Shown piece after piece: positions 1 through 9,268 of a DNA stretch of 64,000 nt. This DNA is from Hyphomicrobium sp. MC1 (GTDB lineage: Bacteria > Pseudomonadota > Alphaproteobacteria > Rhizobiales > Hyphomicrobiaceae): assembly GCF_000253295.1 (NCBI RefSeq), contig NC_015717.1:3348001-3412000 (forward strand), given 5' to 3'. Below the pieces are notes generated by a model. It had not been told where the DNA came from and ran no database searches. It was given only the letters and a program-made list of their open reading frames with translations. A program made the translations under genes and the position numbers. The stretch's first letter is position 1. Each line of letters begins with the position of its first letter.

Positions 1-2
1 AG

Positions 3-674
3 ACCCCTCTCTCGAATGGCGGGAAGGTCAACCGCCTATTCTGGGACGAAGCAACCAACAACACATACACCATTTTCGAATCTAACAGCGCCAGGCAGCT
101 ATATGATGGACCCGGGCAGACTGGCGAGATGACAGCCGAGGCACGAGAGAGCGGAGCCCGGCATATAGCCGAGCAACTGCACGAGTTCGTCGGAAATCCT
201 GCACAAGCCGAAACTATATCGAACATTCTGCATCGAGGCGTGATCGCTCCGCTCGAAAAAGAATTGAGCAAGATCGGCATCTCGTTCCAAGATGACACCG
301 TGCTCATCAACGATATGGACACACACCTCACAGAAGGGGAGCAGCTCAAGGATCGACTGGCGTTCACCCTCACGAAGAACAAAAAAAGCGACTCCATCTC
401 CGTATCGGTCCAATATTCGCGGCCTCTTCGCCGGGTTCCGCTTGAGGCCGGCGCACACGTAACGTACGCGGAACGATGGCTCGACCCGAAACAGTCCTAC
501 CTTCGATTAAACTGTAATTTGACGATCTGGAGCAATGGTCGTGTCGGACTGACGAGGACGCCGAGCTATTCATACTACCTGAAGGAAGCCGCATCTCCCC
601 CTCCCGACCAACAGCCGAAAAATCCACCTACTTCATCTCCCTCTCTTACAAGCACCGGAGCCAGCCCGACATGA
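3..674 (+). CDS. C-terminal part of a type III effector candidate (5' end outside window)
   Basis: The frame is open from base 3 without a start, so the gene begins upstream of the window. The visible ~220 residues align with the C-terminal ~220 residues of the 861-residue protein encoded at 1902-4487: PLSNGGKV..FWDEA matches PLQNGAQV..FWADV, and the helical stretch with HEFVGNP matches HDFIGDA. The tail is Pro/Ser/Thr rich. Its stop overlaps the start of a CesT-like chaperone by ATGA, the usual layout of an effector with its own chaperone. I recognise no catalytic motif, so the effector role is inferred from context. Confidence 0.6.
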   Translation, partial: TPLSNGGKVNRLFWDEATNNTYTIFESNSARQLYDGPGQTGEMTAEARESGARHIAEQLHEFVGNPAQAETISNILHRGVIAPLEKELSKIGISFQDDTVLINDMDTHLTEGEQLKDRLAFTLTKNKKSDSISVSVQYSRPLRRVPLEAGAHVTYAERWLDPKQSYLRLNCNLTIWSNGRVGLTRTPSYSYYLKEAASPPPDQQPKNPPTSSPSLTSTGASPT

Positions 675-1147
675 ACTCAACCTTTATTGATCAAGTGAAC
701 AGCGTCCTGAAGCAATTCGGCGAACAGGTCGATCTCGCTCCCTGTGCGCTCGACGAGGATGGCGGATTCGAATTCGCCCTCAATAACACCCTCATCAGTC
801 TGCTGCTTGATGAGAGCAGAGGGGTATTGCTGCTGCTGTCATCCTTGGGCGTTCCTGCCCCATCAGCGGATGCTTATGGTCAGCTGCTCGACGCTAACTT
901 TTTTTGGGCTGGCTCTGATGGCGCCGTCCTGGCTCGCGACTCCGCGAGCAAAGCCATCCTACTGCAGCGGCCGCTGCCCATAGCGAACCTCGATCTTCCT
1001 GCATTCGATCAGGCCCTCCAGCGCTTCGCTGCTGTGGCGGAACGCGTTCGCGATATGCTTCATCGCGATGAAGCAGACGACAACTTGGATGGCTCGAAGG
1101 AAAGCACACTTGCTGTCTCAAGCTCGAACGGCTTCGTTCGCGCCTGA
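671..1147 (+). CDS. Type III secretion chaperone, CesT/Tir-chaperone-like
   Basis: A small acidic protein of 158 residues, in the size range of class I T3SS chaperones, which bind the N-terminal region of an effector and keep it competent for secretion. It is paralogous to the chaperone at 1411-1905: both start MN-x3-(I/L)-x2-VN and share LLDANxF near residue 75 followed by LARD. The start overlaps the stop of the upstream effector (ATGA), which implies translational coupling. The last ~30 residues look disordered. The pairing with the upstream effector is inference from the overlap. Confidence 0.7.
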   Translation: MNSTFIDQVNSVLKQFGEQVDLAPCALDEDGGFEFALNNTLISLLLDESRGVLLLLSSLGVPAPSADAYGQLLDANFFWAGSDGAVLARDSASKAILLQRPLPIANLDLPAFDQALQRFAAVAERVRDMLHRDEADDNLDGSKESTLAVSSSNGFVRA

Positions 1148-1321
1148 TTGCGACTACGGGCAATGAAAAGATTGTGAGAGTGCAGGGTACAGTTGCTCGT
1201 CAAATGAGCACTTGAAGAGATTCGACGGGCAACAGCCCATTGCAGACGCGATTCGGTTCTGGCTTAAACAGAGCCGAGCTTTAGATTGGCAGTGCGTTTT
1301 TCTTTTGAAAATAATCCCAGT

Positions 1322-1351
1322 GCAAACGGTTTGCGTTTTGCCGCGGGCAAA
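1322..1351. terminator. Two adjacent hairpins between convergent chaperone genes
   Basis: Two perfect short inverted repeats follow one another: GCAAAC-G-GTTTGC (1322-1334) and TTTGCC-GCG-GGCAAA (1337-1351). They lie in the 263-bp gap between two converging genes. A bidirectional terminator is the simplest reading, but neither strand has a clean U-run directly after the stems. Confidence 0.35.
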
Positions 1352-1410
1352 TCCGTTTCCACCTTTTCGAACCATGCTCTAGACGCTGATGACGCGCATC
1401 GCGTCTCGTT

Positions 1411-1905
1411 CTAGATCCCTGCTGACTCGGTAACATCGGTGGCTGCGCCGACATTGTCCGACAGCAGCGTCTGGCGCACTGAAACGACCACGCCCGCAAT
1501 TGTTGTCAGGCCTGTCTCGAGCCGCGAAACATTCAGTGTTTCCAAAGGAAGCTGCAGCTGCAGCACGATCATCTCGTTTTCCGGATCGCGTGCCAGCGTA
1601 CAGCCGCCGGTCTCGGCAAAAAACAGATTGGCATCAAGTAGCCTGGCGTAGACCTCTGCAGTTGTCGGCGCTTCGCCGACCGGCGCCATCAGCAGCAATG
1701 TCTCGTTCGCTTGATCAAGCATGAGGCTGACAAATTCCTCATTGACGCCCAGCCCTGCGTAGCCGTCATCATCGAGATACAGGGAAGCTAATCCTGCATG
1801 AGCTACAAACTCCTCAAGGAGCTGGTTCACGTTTTTGAGCATGTTCGCATTCATAGCTGTTGTGATTTCGTCAATGTTCGGGGAGAGACCTGAAGATCGC
1901 ATCAT
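1411..1905 (-). CDS. Type III secretion chaperone, CesT/Tir-chaperone-like
   Basis: An acidic protein of 164 residues, or ~147 from the internal ATG at 1854, which aligns with the start of its paralog at 671. GGAGGA sits just before the tandem ATGs at 1905/1902, which overlap the effector stop, so I favour the longer form. It shares LLDANLF and LARD with the other chaperone. The protein presumably serves the effector encoded immediately upstream (1902-4487). Class I chaperones act in the cytoplasm as dimers; that fold is expected from the family, not visible here. Confidence 0.7.
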   Translation of the reverse strand: MMRSSGLSPNIDEITTAMNANMLKNVNQLLEEFVAHAGLASLYLDDDGYAGLGVNEEFVSLMLDQANETLLLMAPVGEAPTTAEVYARLLDANLFFAETGGCTLARDPENEMIVLQLQLPLETLNVSRLETGLTTIAGVVVSVRQTLLSDNVGAATDVTESAGI

Positions 1906-4487
1906 CCGTCCTCCCCAAGAGGCCGGAGAGAGAAGGTGTATTTCTCGCCCGGCAATATTTCCACGGCGTCCCTCGTGATCCGGACACTGAACGCCAGATC
2001 CAAAAAGGAGTTTTCTGCGTCGAGGGGATAAACCATTTCCGGGGTGCCAAGGTGTTTGATCCTGTCCAGCTTATATCTGAGATCAACCCGTACAGAACCA
2101 TCTTCTTCCTTGGATAGCGCACAGCGAAAAGTCGTGTCGTTTTGATTGGCCATCAGAAGACCAGGAGTGCCGTCAGGAAGGCTGACATCCGTAAGCCCAT
2201 CACCTATGAGACCCACAAAGGGGGCAGTCATGCCCTGATGCACGATTTGCGTTACTCTCTCCGCAAATTGCGCATCACCGATGAAATCATGAACCGCTTG
2301 GGCCGCTTCCGACTTGAGTTGGTCAACTTTATCCTCATATTTGGGATCCTTCCAGTATTCGACACCGTCGTCCGAAGTTTCGAACTTCGGATTCCACAAG
2401 TGCACCTCGTTCCCATCGGCGCCCATCAAGATATAGTCGCTTCGATTCACATCCGCCCAGAACTGAGCGCTTACCTGCGCTCCGTTCTGCAAAGGAAATC
2501 TCTTCAGCTCCTCGGCCGGAATAGCCGCCTCGCCGACAACCGTCAGCGTGGCTTCGATATCCCTGCGGAAAGAATTGAAGTCTCCCGCTCCCTTATTGAT
2601 GTCACGAGGCTGGTCGATCGCATCCTTTAACGTATCGAGATAAGTGTCCAGAATCGGCGGCCTGGACAGCCCACCCGATGAAGGACCGGCTTCGACCTCG
2701 CCACGCATCTGTTGTGGCCGCATGGCCTCGAGAGCTTGCCGATAAACTTCGGCATCATTCGGCTCGAGGCTCGCTACCCATTCTCTAATGATCCTTTGAT
2801 TCAGGATACCCCGATCTCTATTAATCTGTTCGGGTCCAGCCGCCGCGGATATCGACGAAGCGACCGCCATAGCAGCCTCCATGATGGAGATCTGGCTCCG
2901 CAGCGTCTTCCGCCACCGTCTCAGATCAGACAGCAGCACCCTGTCCTCGTCGGCCGGAGCTCGTCCCGGCACACCCTTGCTTATGGCTCTAATAAACTTA
3001 TGCACTGTGTCCAGCTCTTGCTTCAGCGCATCGATGTCTCCACTCCTTTTTATGAAGCCGTCCGCGATGGAAGAAAGCGTCTCGACGAACGCCCTTTCTC
3101 CCCCTTGTTGCTCGACAGTCCCCACCTTGCTCGCCAGATCCGTTACGGCACCCGCAATCCTGCTTTCGACCGTCAATAGCGAAGCTACTCTTGACGGAGG
3201 GATGTCGAGTTGGGCGTGGGCCTGAGCCCGCACGTGAGCATAAGCCTGAGCTTGAGCCTGAGCTTGAGCTTGAGCCTCCGCCTGAGCCTGAGCCCGAGCC
3301 CGCGCTTTAGCTTGAGCCCGAGCCTGCGCTTTAGCCCGGGCCTCTTCTCGTCCATGTCGATCTGTCAGCTGGCTGAGGCTTCCAAATATCGCCTCGGCCC
3401 GTGCTGAGCCGGACATTCCCGCTGCTTCAGCGTGAAGCCCGCTATTGTTCGCCAGTTCCCTAAGATCGTTTTCGGCACTGCCAATCCCGCCGCGCTCACC
3501 CAGACGAGTCAGGGCCCAAACAACGTCATTTTTCACGGACCTCGCGAGCGCGTAGACCTCATCAGGCGCACCCGCATATACTTCATTGTCTTTGAATACC
3601 TCGTTGATAGCGGCGGCATGTAGCATTGGTCGTCCTGCCCCCAGCGGGGACATCGCCTCTTCGAACCGCTCTCGCGCCTCGCGCGGCGTCAATTCGTCCA
3701 ATGCCTGCCTCAACGCCGTGTCTCTAGCGAGCGCAATTTCATCTCCGCCTACCACTCGCGCGCCGCTCCCGGCCACCGCACTCACCAGCGTCGTGGTATG
3801 AAAGCGCATGACCGCAGCAGCCAGCTCCTTCGAGCCGCTCTCACGCGTCCCCAACAACCGCACCAGCTCTCCTGCTGCTTCGCGCGTAGACTGCAATGCT
3901 CCTCGTTTCTGGCAGATCGCCGCCGTGTCGAGGCTGGCGACGTAGCGCAGCGTTTCCGCAGCCTGCGCCCGGACATGTGGCTTGTCAGTCACCGGTCCAC
4001 CGGGGTCGTAGGTCAATCGCTGCTGAAGAAGCTCCATGTAGAACTCCTTCTGATGAACGCTGAGAGTCTCCGGCGGAACGCCCGCCTTCGCCGCAATCTT
4101 GCCGAAGCCCGCCGCTGCCGGCGCGCACCGCAACGCCGCGTCAGAGGCCGTCTGGCGCTGTTCCTGCTGGCTCAACTGCGTCACATAGGCATCCAACTGA
4201 CGCACCTGCCCCGCCGTGATCGGCTTTCCAGACGCTGCAGTCCCCGAACGCACCATGCCGAACGCCTGCTCCGCTATGGCATTGCCGTACCTCGCCCGCA
4301 CGTCGTGCAGAAGGTCCCGCTCCATCGTGCGAGTCCCGGGTGCATCCGTGTTCCTGAAGAGCTGCAGAAATTTGCCGAAGAAGCCGCGCTCGGCCGTTGT
4401 GACGGCGCCATCAGAACCCAGGCGCAGGACGGCATTGTCCTTCAGCTTGGCTGATCTGGCGACAAGGTGATCCAGCGTGACAGGCAT
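1902..4487 (-). CDS. Large type III effector candidate with an Ala-Gln repeat region
   Basis: A protein of 861 residues, last in the leftward T3SS block and directly followed by its chaperone gene. No signal peptide or membrane segment is visible. The N-terminal ~110 residues are Arg/Ala rich. The middle carries a low-complexity stretch of alternating Ala with Gln/Arg/Lys/His (about residues 381-425). The last ~220 residues form a module shared with the partial protein at 3-674. I see no recognised catalytic motif (protease, E3 ligase, ADP-ribosyltransferase). The role rests on the chaperone coupling, the paralog and the neighbourhood. A 304-bp gap separates it from sctF, so it may have its own promoter. 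Confidence 0.6.
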   Translation of the reverse strand: MPVTLDHLVARSAKLKDNAVLRLGSDGAVTTAERGFFGKFLQLFRNTDAPGTRTMERDLLHDVRARYGNAIAEQAFGMVRSGTAASGKPITAGQVRQLDAYVTQLSQQEQRQTASDAALRCAPAAAGFGKIAAKAGVPPETLSVHQKEFYMELLQQRLTYDPGGPVTDKPHVRAQAAETLRYVASLDTAAICQKRGALQSTREAAGELVRLLGTRESGSKELAAAVMRFHTTTLVSAVAGSGARVVGGDEIALARDTALRQALDELTPREARERFEEAMSPLGAGRPMLHAAAINEVFKDNEVYAGAPDEVYALARSVKNDVVWALTRLGERGGIGSAENDLRELANNSGLHAEAAGMSGSARAEAIFGSLSQLTDRHGREEARAKAQARAQAKARARAQAQAEAQAQAQAQAQAYAHVRAQAHAQLDIPPSRVASLLTVESRIAGAVTDLASKVGTVEQQGGERAFVETLSSIADGFIKRSGDIDALKQELDTVHKFIRAISKGVPGRAPADEDRVLLSDLRRWRKTLRSQISIMEAAMAVASSISAAAGPEQINRDRGILNQRIIREWVASLEPNDAEVYRQALEAMRPQQMRGEVEAGPSSGGLSRPPILDTYLDTLKDAIDQPRDINKGAGDFNSFRRDIEATLTVVGEAAIPAEELKRFPLQNGAQVSAQFWADVNRSDYILMGADGNEVHLWNPKFETSDDGVEYWKDPKYEDKVDQLKSEAAQAVHDFIGDAQFAERVTQIVHQGMTAPFVGLIGDGLTDVSLPDGTPGLLMANQNDTTFRCALSKEEDGSVRVDLRYKLDRIKHLGTPEMVYPLDAENSFLDLAFSVRITRDAVEILPGEKYTFSLRPLGEDG
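3213..3345. repeat. Degenerate hexanucleotide tandem repeat inside the effector gene
   Basis: The plus strand shows runs of TGAGCC/TGAGCT with variants (CGAGCC, TTTAGC), in the coding frame of the minus-strand effector. It encodes alternating Ala-Gln/Arg/Lys. A 6-bp unit keeps the frame when copy number changes, so length variation between strains would alter only the linker. Confidence 0.75.
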
Positions 4488-4791
4488 GCGCGATTTCCAC
4501 GACTTGACGCGTCTTCGATCATCGCAGGCTAGTCACCGGTCTCCAAAAGCCGCATCATCAGAAATGGCGATAAACGTGATCAATAGAATTCGTTAGCGGA
4601 CGCGCGTCGACTCTCGCTCCAAGTAGCCATAGACAATGCTGAACTGGCTGTTATCGCAGGCGAGCGTTGCTGACCAACGAGAAAGACGGAGACGATAGAT
4701 TATCCAATAAACAACCTCGCCGCGTTCAAGCCGAACGCAAATGCAGACGGCATCGCGTTCAGCCACCTTCTCTAAATCCACTGGACTGGAA
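4488..4791. other. Intergenic region upstream of the large effector gene
   Basis: 304 bp between sctF and the effector gene. I see no strong promoter and no copy of the 15-bp box found at 14390/14616. A minus-strand frame from a GTG at 4781 (62 codons) lacks a ribosome binding site, so I did not call it. Confidence 0.4.
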
Positions 4792-5013
4792 TCAGCCTAT
4801 CTTTTGAACGAGGCTCTTCAGAGAATCCCCCAAGTTCTTCATTGAACCTGATTCTAAGCCGACGCAGACAGACCAATTCTGGGTAAGGCTCTGATACTGA
4901 AGCAAATCGCCGGTATTGGTGGTATCCATGGTCGAAGCGAAGTCAGACATGGCGCTTTCAGCCTTCGAAGTAGCTTGGCCGAGCGAACTAGTCATAGAAC
5001 TGATAGAGGACAT
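4792..5013 (-). CDS. sctF: T3SS needle subunit SctF
   Basis: A protein of 73 residues with the size and character of MxiH/YscF/PrgI needle proteins: a Ser/Thr-rich, flexible N-terminus, a helix, a central break, and a C-terminal helix ending in LKSLVQKIG. It polymerises into the extracellular needle. A good ribosome binding site (GGAGAG) precedes the ATG. It lies downstream of sctD and a yscE-like gene, matching the Yersinia order yscD-yscE-yscF. One oddity is a cysteine near the middle, which is unusual in needle subunits. Confidence 0.8.
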   Translation of the reverse strand: MSSISSMTSSLGQATSKAESAMSDFASTMDTTNTGDLLQYQSLTQNWSVCVGLESGSMKNLGDSLKSLVQKIG

Positions 5014-5089
5014 GTGATCTCTCCTTATATTGAGATGATGGGACTGCTTTAAATGGTATTCTCGTAGATTTCGTTAGCTTCGAGACTTT

Positions 5090-5341
5090 TCAAGAAGCGG
5101 TGCTGTGCATCCGTTTCCAGGCCGTAACTACGATCTCCTTTGCCGCTTCAGTTGCCCCACGCATTGCATTGAGCGCGGTGAATTCCGCAGGCGCAACGCC
5201 AGCATCCAACTTACGCTTAAGAAGCCGGCCGGCTTCTTCCAGCCGCTGTTCCAACGCAGCGCGTGCCGAGCCGGAAGCATCCGCACGCAGCGTCGATTGA
5301 ATTTCGAGAAAATCAATCTCTTCGGGTTTTGTCGTCATCAT
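5090..5341 (-). CDS. yscE: YscE/PscE-like needle co-chaperone
   Basis: 83 residues. It resembles PscE/YscE in the stretch AALEQRLEEA..KLDAGVAPAEF, matching the family's AALRQRLQ..ELARGACPEQF. YscE and YscG together cap the needle subunit in the cytoplasm and prevent early polymerisation. It sits between sctD and sctF as in Yersinia. Three tandem ATGs follow GGAGG; the middle one at 5341 has the best spacing. The start overlaps the end of sctD by about 28 bp. Confidence 0.72.
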   Translation of the reverse strand: MMTTKPEEIDFLEIQSTLRADASGSARAALEQRLEEAGRLLKRKLDAGVAPAEFTALNAMRGATEAAKEIVVTAWKRMHSTAS

Positions 5342-6788
5342 CATTATCCTCCAGGATCCAGTTTGGGGGGTGGACAAAGGAGACATCGACGGGACCCGCC
5401 GATGTCTGAACGCGCACGTGGCGCGCATCGATGGAAATCACTCGCCCAACATTTTTGAGCGTATCGCCAACGCGCACGCGCTGGCCACTGTCAAGCACGA
5501 TGCTGGGCATGCGCCCACCAAGAACGATGCCACGCGGTGTGACGCGAGCCGGCGCTGCGACCTCCTCATCCAAAGCGATGTTGTTGGAATATTTGCTCCG
5601 AAATCGTTCGTAAATTTCCTTCCAGACCCTCGCCTGTTCAGGCGGCAACAGACCAGTGACAGTGAGACGCCGCTGATTTCCAGAAATCCCAAGTGCACTG
5701 GAAAGCCCAGCACTTTGCAGTTTATCTTCGAGTTCTGCCCGTGCCCTTTCAGGAGTATCGAGTTTATCCTCAACGCCGTGTACACCCGGCACCTCGCTGC
5801 GCAACTGAGCCATCGCCGAGGCCACAGCAACCGAACTCGGCGCAAAGCCATGCACCGTTAGATCGCCTGTATCTGTCACGGTGACACTGCCATCTATGTC
5901 GAAAGCATGTAAGATGGTTGCCGCAGTATCGGTGATGCTGGTGTCAGTCACCACAGTGGTCTCGACAGATAATCCGGTGCGCTGGATCTCAGTGTTCAGC
6001 TTCTGCAGCTCCGCATCCGTATGAAGTCGGCCGGTTACTGCAAACCTGTCGGGACCGCGAACGACCACATTTACCGAACCCCGCATGCCGAGACTGCTGA
6101 TCGCCCTCTGTAGATCCTGCAGTGGCTCGCCATGCGGGGTTGGCACGCTGCGAGCCGACAACAGCCAAGTGTACCAGCTCACAAGTCCAACCATGAGCGT
6201 GAGCGCTAGACCGCCCATGCCGATGAGACCGTTACGGCTCAATAACTGCGCAGCCCACTTCGGACGAATAGGAGCGGTCCGCGGCGGTGCCGGCTCGTCT
6301 TTCGGGATCTCCAGCCCGGGTTCGATAGCTGCCGAGTCCGACGGCGTAGCGTCACCTTCCAATTCGTCAGGCGAAGGCTCGCTCGCCTTCCGCGGCTCCT
6401 GTGCAGATGTCGAGGCCACAACAGTCTGTGCCGCCACCGCGGCCCAGTTGGAGCCTACCGCGCCTAACGTGAACAGCGTGGCGCCGATCCGCATCGGCAC
6501 TAGCAACGGCACACCAGACTCGACACCGACAGGCACGACGTCACCGCTCATCGCAAGCCCCTCGGCCAACGCGATGACCCGTATCCCCGACGGCTCGACA
6601 GTCAACCTCACGTGCTCCGCCGCGAGTGCGGGCTCCGCGAAAGTTAAGTCAGCCTCTGTCCCCGATCCGATCAGCCACTCGCCTGGCGCGAGTGAGAGCT
6701 CGGCTCCGGCATTGCTTCCTGCGAGCACATGCAGAACTGGTATAGTCGCCGGACCTTCAGCACTATCCGCTAAGAGCTCCTCGCTCAC
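5313..6788 (-). CDS. sctD: T3SS inner-membrane ring protein SctD
   Basis: About 491 residues from a GTG that overlaps the sctV stop (GTGA). The order is: cytoplasmic FHA-like domain (about residues 15-105), an acidic Pro-rich linker, a single membrane segment (about 187-210, LIGMGGLALTLMVGLVSWYT), then periplasmic ring-building/BON-like repeats. This is the YscD/PrgH architecture. SctD forms the outer inner-membrane ring around SctJ. An ATG further upstream would run far into sctV and is not needed. Confidence 0.88.
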   Translation of the reverse strand: MSEELLADSAEGPATIPVLHVLAGSNAGAELSLAPGEWLIGSGTEADLTFAEPALAAEHVRLTVEPSGIRVIALAEGLAMSGDVVPVGVESGVPLLVPMRIGATLFTLGAVGSNWAAVAAQTVVASTSAQEPRKASEPSPDELEGDATPSDSAAIEPGLEIPKDEPAPPRTAPIRPKWAAQLLSRNGLIGMGGLALTLMVGLVSWYTWLLSARSVPTPHGEPLQDLQRAISSLGMRGSVNVVVRGPDRFAVTGRLHTDAELQKLNTEIQRTGLSVETTVVTDTSITDTAATILHAFDIDGSVTVTDTGDLTVHGFAPSSVAVASAMAQLRSEVPGVHGVEDKLDTPERARAELEDKLQSAGLSSALGISGNQRRLTVTGLLPPEQARVWKEIYERFRSKYSNNIALDEEVAAPARVTPRGIVLGGRMPSIVLDSGQRVRVGDTLKNVGRVISIDARHVRVQTSAGPVDVSFVHPPNWILEDNDDDDKTRRD

Positions 6789-8878
6789 AGTGATACCCTC
6801 GCCAGCGGTTGCACCGTGATCTCCGGCGTCAGTTCTTGATAGGATAGGACAGGCAGATCGGGACAATCACCTTCGACGATTTTCTTTACATAACGGCGAA
6901 TATCCATAGCCGTGAGCAGCACTGGCTTACGAGCTTGCTGCCCGACACCGCCCAACGCGCCCTGCACTTTCTCGATGATCTGACGCGTCGTCCGCGGGTC
7001 TAACGCCAAGTAGCTGCCAGAGGATGTCTGCCGGACGGCGTTGCGCACCGTATCCTCCAGTTCCGGTGTAACAACATAGGCGGGCAGAATGTTGAGCCCA
7101 CTGGAATGACGGTAGCAGATCTGCCTCTTGAGTGCGCCGCGGATATGTTCAGTAAGGAGGACGACGTCCTTTTCCTTCTGGCCCCAATCGATCAGCGCCG
7201 TCAGGATTGCCCGCATGTTGCGCACCGAAACGCCTTCTGAAACCAAGCGCTGCAAGATCTCCGCAATCCGTTGCAACGGCACGATCCGCTGCACCTCTTT
7301 CACCAGCTCGGGAAACCGTTCTTCCATCCGAGAAAGGAGAAAGCGCGTTTCTTGGATACCAATGAACTCCTCAGCATAGCGCCGAAGCACATGGCCGATA
7401 TGATAGCTGAGCAGCTGCGCAGGCTCCATGAAGCTGACGGAACCTGCCTCGAGCGCGGGCCGGTGTTCCTGCGCGACCCAAATCGTCTCTATTAATGGTA
7501 GGAAAGGCTTATCGGTCTCATTGGGAATGCCAAGCAGCGACAGGTTCTCAACGGAATCGCGAGCCAGCAGAAAGCCCGAACGCATGTGCCCTTCTCCGCA
7601 GGGTACTTCGTTGAGCAAGATGACATAGCGGCCGCCGTTATAACGGTCGTTGAGACGCAAATTGATACCCGGGAACGGCACGCCTAGATCGTAGTAAAGT
7701 GCGCGGCGCACCTGTGCGAGGGTATCGTTCAGAGCGTCGGGACGGATCAAGGTTTGTACGTCAGTGCCGACATCAACCATCACCGGCACCGTCAGAGAAA
7801 AATCGTCCGCATCATTGCCAGCGCGGCGCACCGTTGGAGTACCACCGCTGGCCGACGCTGCCGGCAGATTGGCGGAAAACGGATCTCCATCCTGCTTTGG
7901 CATAGTGGCCTGACGGTGCAGCATGTAGCCCCCGCCGCCCGACAGGACAGCAAGTGCCAAGAAAATTGTGGTCGGAAAACCCGGAATGACTGCAAAAATC
8001 ACCAAGATGGAAGAAGCAACCATAAGCGCCTTCGGCTGCGCGGTGACCTCGCCGCCGATTTCGTCTCCAAGATTTGTTCCCGCTTCCTCGCTGGAGACGC
8101 GCGTGACGATGAAGCCTGCTGTAATCGAGGTGAACAGTCCCGGAATCTGCCCAACCAGGCCATCGCCGATCGTCAGAATGGAGTAGGTGTTCACCGCGTC
8201 GGAAACTGACATACCGAGCTGACCCGCACCGATAGCAATACCGCCGAGCAAGTTCACCGCGATGCCGATCAGGCCCGCGATGGCATCACCCTTCACAAAC
8301 TTCATAGCGCCGTCCATGGCACCGTAAAGCTGGCTCTCCTTCTCCACCATGCCTCGGCGGCGACGAGCCTCGTTCATGTCTATGGTGCCGGCACGCATAT
8401 CGCCGTCGATACTCATCTGCTTTCCAGGCATAGCATCGAGTGAGAAGCGGGCTGCGACCTCTGCGACGCGTTCCGAGCCTTTTGTGATCACGATGAACTG
8501 AACGATCGTGATGATCAAGAAAATGACCGCTCCGACCACCAAGTTTCCGGCGACCACAAAGTTGCCGAAAGTGGTGATGATGTCGCCAGCATTGGCCTCA
8601 AGCAGGATCAGACGAGTAGAAGCGATGCCGAGCGATAAGCGGAATAGAGTTGTCAGCAGCAGGAGTGATGGAAAGCTGACAAAGGCCAGCGGCGATTTGA
8701 TGTAGACCGCCACCATCAAAAGGATTGCGGAGATGGTGAGGTTCAATGCCTGCAGCATGTCCATGACGACAGGCGGCAGCGGAATGATCATCATGAAGAT
8801 GATCGCAATAAGAAGCACGGCCAGAACGATGTCGTTCCGTCCCGATGCGACTTGCAGGAACCGCTGCAGGATCTTCAC
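6785..8878 (-). CDS. sctV: T3SS export apparatus protein SctV
   Basis: 697 residues, the normal length for the LcrD/InvA/FlhA (FHIPEP) family. The N-terminal ~320 residues hold about eight membrane segments. The cytoplasmic loop with MPGKQMSID and the C-terminal cytoplasmic domain, which forms the nonameric ring gating substrate order, are both present. It follows sctX-sctY directly, as lcrD follows yscX-yscY in Yersinia, and overlaps sctY by 4 bp. YscX/YscY are known to work with the YscV type of this protein. Confidence 0.96.
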   Translation of the reverse strand: MKILQRFLQVASGRNDIVLAVLLIAIIFMMIIPLPPVVMDMLQALNLTISAILLMVAVYIKSPLAFVSFPSLLLLTTLFRLSLGIASTRLILLEANAGDIITTFGNFVVAGNLVVGAVIFLIITIVQFIVITKGSERVAEVAARFSLDAMPGKQMSIDGDMRAGTIDMNEARRRRGMVEKESQLYGAMDGAMKFVKGDAIAGLIGIAVNLLGGIAIGAGQLGMSVSDAVNTYSILTIGDGLVGQIPGLFTSITAGFIVTRVSSEEAGTNLGDEIGGEVTAQPKALMVASSILVIFAVIPGFPTTIFLALAVLSGGGGYMLHRQATMPKQDGDPFSANLPAASASGGTPTVRRAGNDADDFSLTVPVMVDVGTDVQTLIRPDALNDTLAQVRRALYYDLGVPFPGINLRLNDRYNGGRYVILLNEVPCGEGHMRSGFLLARDSVENLSLLGIPNETDKPFLPLIETIWVAQEHRPALEAGSVSFMEPAQLLSYHIGHVLRRYAEEFIGIQETRFLLSRMEERFPELVKEVQRIVPLQRIAEILQRLVSEGVSVRNMRAILTALIDWGQKEKDVVLLTEHIRGALKRQICYRHSSGLNILPAYVVTPELEDTVRNAVRQTSSGSYLALDPRTTRQIIEKVQGALGGVGQQARKPVLLTAMDIRRYVKKIVEGDCPDLPVLSYQELTPEITVQPLARVSL

Positions 8879-9261
8879 GCTTGCAGCCTTCCGATCGGGT
8901 GAACGATACTCGTCGTCGCGGCCGCGCGCGCTGCGATGCGCAATCTCTGCGCCTCGACTTCATTGCCAAGGCGCCAGTGCGCCTTGGCGGCCAAAAGCAA
9001 CAATGGCACGCGCTCGTCATCGTCCAATGCCTCGGTCAGCAAACTCTCTGCGGTGGAGAGCGCAGCCTCGGTCAGACCGCTGCGAAGCTGTGCAAGGCTG
9101 AGTGCCTGGCGTGCCCAGCGCGGCTTTGGATCGATCGCCACAAGCGCAGCCAGCAGTGCCGCCGCCTCGTCCGGCCGCTCGAAGCGCAGATAGACATGCG
9201 CCAGAACGGCCAACGCATCGCGGGCACGGCTGTCCATTTCGTTTCGTAAGGAGAGGACCAT
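8875..9261 (-). CDS. sctY: SctY, TPR-type chaperone of SctX
   Basis: 128 residues made of TPR-like helical repeats (ALAVLAHVYLRFERPDEAAALLAAL and similar). Size and position match YscY, which binds YscX and SctV. It lies 7 bp after sctX and overlaps sctV by 4 bp. TPR proteins are hard to tell apart by sequence, so the name rests mainly on gene order and the SctX neighbour. Confidence 0.75.
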   Translation of the reverse strand: MVLSLRNEMDSRARDALAVLAHVYLRFERPDEAAALLAALVAIDPKPRWARQALSLAQLRSGLTEAALSTAESLLTEALDDDERVPLLLLAAKAHWRLGNEVEAQRLRIAARAAATTSIVHPIGRLQA

Positions 9262-9268
9262 GGTACTG

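Noticed and set aside
3213..3345. Considered as a CRISPR-like or intergenic repeat
   Set aside because: The unit is 6 bp, degenerate and in frame within a coding region; no spacers.
3798..4454. A 218-codon plus-strand frame inside the effector gene
   Set aside because: Antisense shadow, Arg-rich, no ribosome binding site; the minus-strand frame is coupled to a chaperone.
4593..4781. 62-codon frame just downstream of sctF
   Set aside because: GTG start without a ribosome binding site and no family resemblance.
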